Positions 21,801 through 22,110 of a stretch of DNA of 22,110 bases are shown piece by piece. The stretch is from an uncultured Clostridia bacterium. Its GTDB lineage: Bacteria > Bacillota > Clostridia > Christensenellales > CAG-138. The DNA lies in NCBI GenBank assembly GCA_937915925.1, contig CALGGM010000192.1, positions 1 to 22,110 of the forward strand, given 5' to 3'. The translations under genes were made by a program, and so were the position numbers. The stretch's first letter is position 1; every line of letters begins with the position of its first letter. The notes under the pieces were generated by a model that saw only the letters and a list, made by a program, of their open reading frames with translations, was not told where the DNA came from and searched no databases.

Positions 21801-22110
21801 TGTCGTTCCGGCGAACAACGGCGTGATCCGTGCGGACTCCGTGCAGCTTGAGCAGGCGGCGACGCCGAATCGGTACAACATGCTGGTAAACAGCGACTTC
21901 CACAGCGGCGTTACGGGATGGGATCGGAACTATTCGGCTTATAACGGTACAACCTCGCTGACAAACGCATACAAACGGAATCATCCGGACGCACTCGGGA
22001 ACACGGTATTCCGGATCAACAGCGACGCGCATCCGTCTCTCGACATGACGGAAACCGTGTCGCAAACGATCCCTGTCGTTGGAACTGCGGGCGATACGTA
22101 TTCCTTCGGC
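18841..22110 (+). CDS. Giant secreted DNRLRE/YD-repeat protein, C-terminus beyond the window
   Basis: The frame is open for 1090 codons from the ATG at 18841 to the window edge. A signal peptide spans about 1-32 (ending MPAKAIA). Residues 40-355 form the N-terminal region typical of clostridial WapA/Rhs-like proteins, with an acidic Glu/Pro linker at about 168-190, ending in YPVTVDPD. A DNRLRE-type domain spans about 358-505 (DTYVDSSYPDVNYG). SVNLASGNLTW near 542 opens the Rhs/YD part, which continues with degenerate YD repeats to about 800-840. From about 877 there is a carbohydrate-binding module of CBM4/9 type (LLTNHGFE ... GW) and a second begins near 1010 (MLVNSDFHSGVTGW). The ribosome site GGAGG is ideally spaced. 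Such proteins usually end in an Rhs core and a variable toxin, which cannot be seen here. It is expressed from P3. Confidence 0.88.
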   Translation, partial: MKKTQITKAISIVLSLITVFVSYIAMPAKAIADDSARSVLAEKIESYTDANDFSQDNSLVYSPLKGEIAEERDESKKVFRRVDGALEAVVYTDPVHFLKDGAWETIDNTLELVTLEDGTQAYRNKANDFVVSFSPNFNADNLITVESKGHILSWRFAEEVSFLNGNPEEPDVAEEPETDAAQEEPAAEHTYLTLPITDAKAEIAVREQKEPETDEERDMLLRFPDELTSEIAYKDEQTGLNVHYVLSGKRLSEQIILEQVPEEATAYTTLLNTNGLKAEDRDGRIVFTEEGGVSIFELTVPVMYDAAGEGSSEIEVCLIETEDGYALTLIPDMKWLTDESRVYPVTVDPDIKVTYSINESEIVDTYVDSSYPDVNYGSMGYTWISNAGGDRQIYSLVKTNQLPTLKSGDIILEAGIHYARYANSSEDPIYISGYALEGDWADDTVTYNNLPAFGTDPITYSVTTEMNRYSELDITGTVKGWYEDPDTNHGILLKGSGYARFISANASTTLPPFFSLIYRNSTGLESNWTYYSQSAGRAGTGSVNLASGNLTWTLSDGGITNGALPISLSHVYNVNDIGSNLGYGRGWRLNYTQTLKRLTVANGEETALYYEYTDGDGTRHYYKYQDGEYVNELDKNSKLSFNTGGTEATITDKGDNKLFFQIFTTGSGSSLEKNGRLTAVEDAHGNRTEIAYCSNAWSLRIASITEHLNGLSSGQAITLHYDQQTNLLDSISMPNGLNLEIIKYSSNDDLASIKYTDGNSVTFNYSEHRLAKATNIDGYNLRYIYNARNGVRKVTEYAGDTEGDYLLFGYGRNKAVVTDSQSRKTIYMTDSLGQPISVTDSEGRAMFAAYNSGEQTMTQLSAVSKLQYSVINLLTNHGFEQSTSSLPGWTASNSDAIAVDGTRRRDGYHSVKFLNASTELTLSQTVSAESGKTYTLSAYFKGAGSGQVKASTGTNTFAGDPITVNDDDWTRATVTFTATASTAVVQLVVPANNGVIRADSVQLEQAATPNRYNMLVNSDFHSGVTGWDRNYSAYNGTTSLTNAYKRNHPDALGNTVFRINSDAHPSLDMTETVSQTIPVVGTAGDTYSFG

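Overview
The window looks like chromosomal DNA from a Gram-positive, moderately GC-rich member of the Clostridia (Bacillota), probably a gut Oscillospiraceae/Christensenellales-type organism. The basis is indirect: strong AGGAGG-type ribosome sites, sigma-A promoters, a LytR-CpsA-Psr protein, a lipoprotein without outer-membrane genes nearby, a secreted DNRLRE/YD-repeat giant protein and GTAG-type REP palindromes. No rRNA, tRNA, CRISPR array, transposase or phage gene was seen.

Region 1 (1-6940), surface-sugar nucleotides. A wecB-type UDP-GlcNAc 2-epimerase pseudogene (197-866) has lost its middle third and faces a minus-strand operon (5476 to 980) across a shared terminator. The operon encodes a UDP-glucose dehydrogenase with an N-terminal XRE DNA-binding domain, a GHMP kinase with the galacturonokinase-like motif, a sugar-1-phosphate nucleotidyltransferase and a UDP-glucuronate 4-epimerase. 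Together these could supply UDP-GlcA and UDP-GalA both de novo and by salvage. The sigma-A promoter overlaps an ACTGA/TCAGT dyad that may be the operator of the XRE domain. A divergent gene encodes a PF14907-type nucleotidyltransferase-fold protein.

Region 2 (6941-11308), envelope and repeats. An LCP-family glycopolymer transferase with a long C-terminal extension is followed by an ion-transporter-superfamily permease and a lipoprotein. The 636-bp gap after the lipoprotein gene holds a hairpin, a terminator, four GTAG-flanked REP palindromes and two members of a second palindromic family.

Region 3 (11309-18151), duplicated ECF modules. Two sigma factor/membrane-protein pairs (11309-12688 and 16768-18151) flank an acyltransferase-fold protein, an AMP-forming acyl-CoA ligase and a D-2-hydroxyacid dehydrogenase. 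In the membrane proteins the cytoplasmic halves are nearly identical while the outer halves have diverged, as expected of anti-sigma factors with different inputs.

Region 4 (18152-22110), secreted outputs. A small secreted protein on the minus strand and a giant secreted protein running off the window edge diverge from one intergenic region. Both have promoters of the form TGGACTTTT ... CGT(T/C)TTTATA with exactly 17 bases between GGAC and CGT, and the same motif precedes the second sigma gene. The most interesting reading is a compact, autoregulated ECF regulon in which one sigma/anti-sigma pair controls itself, a small secreted beta-rich protein and a giant cell-surface protein.
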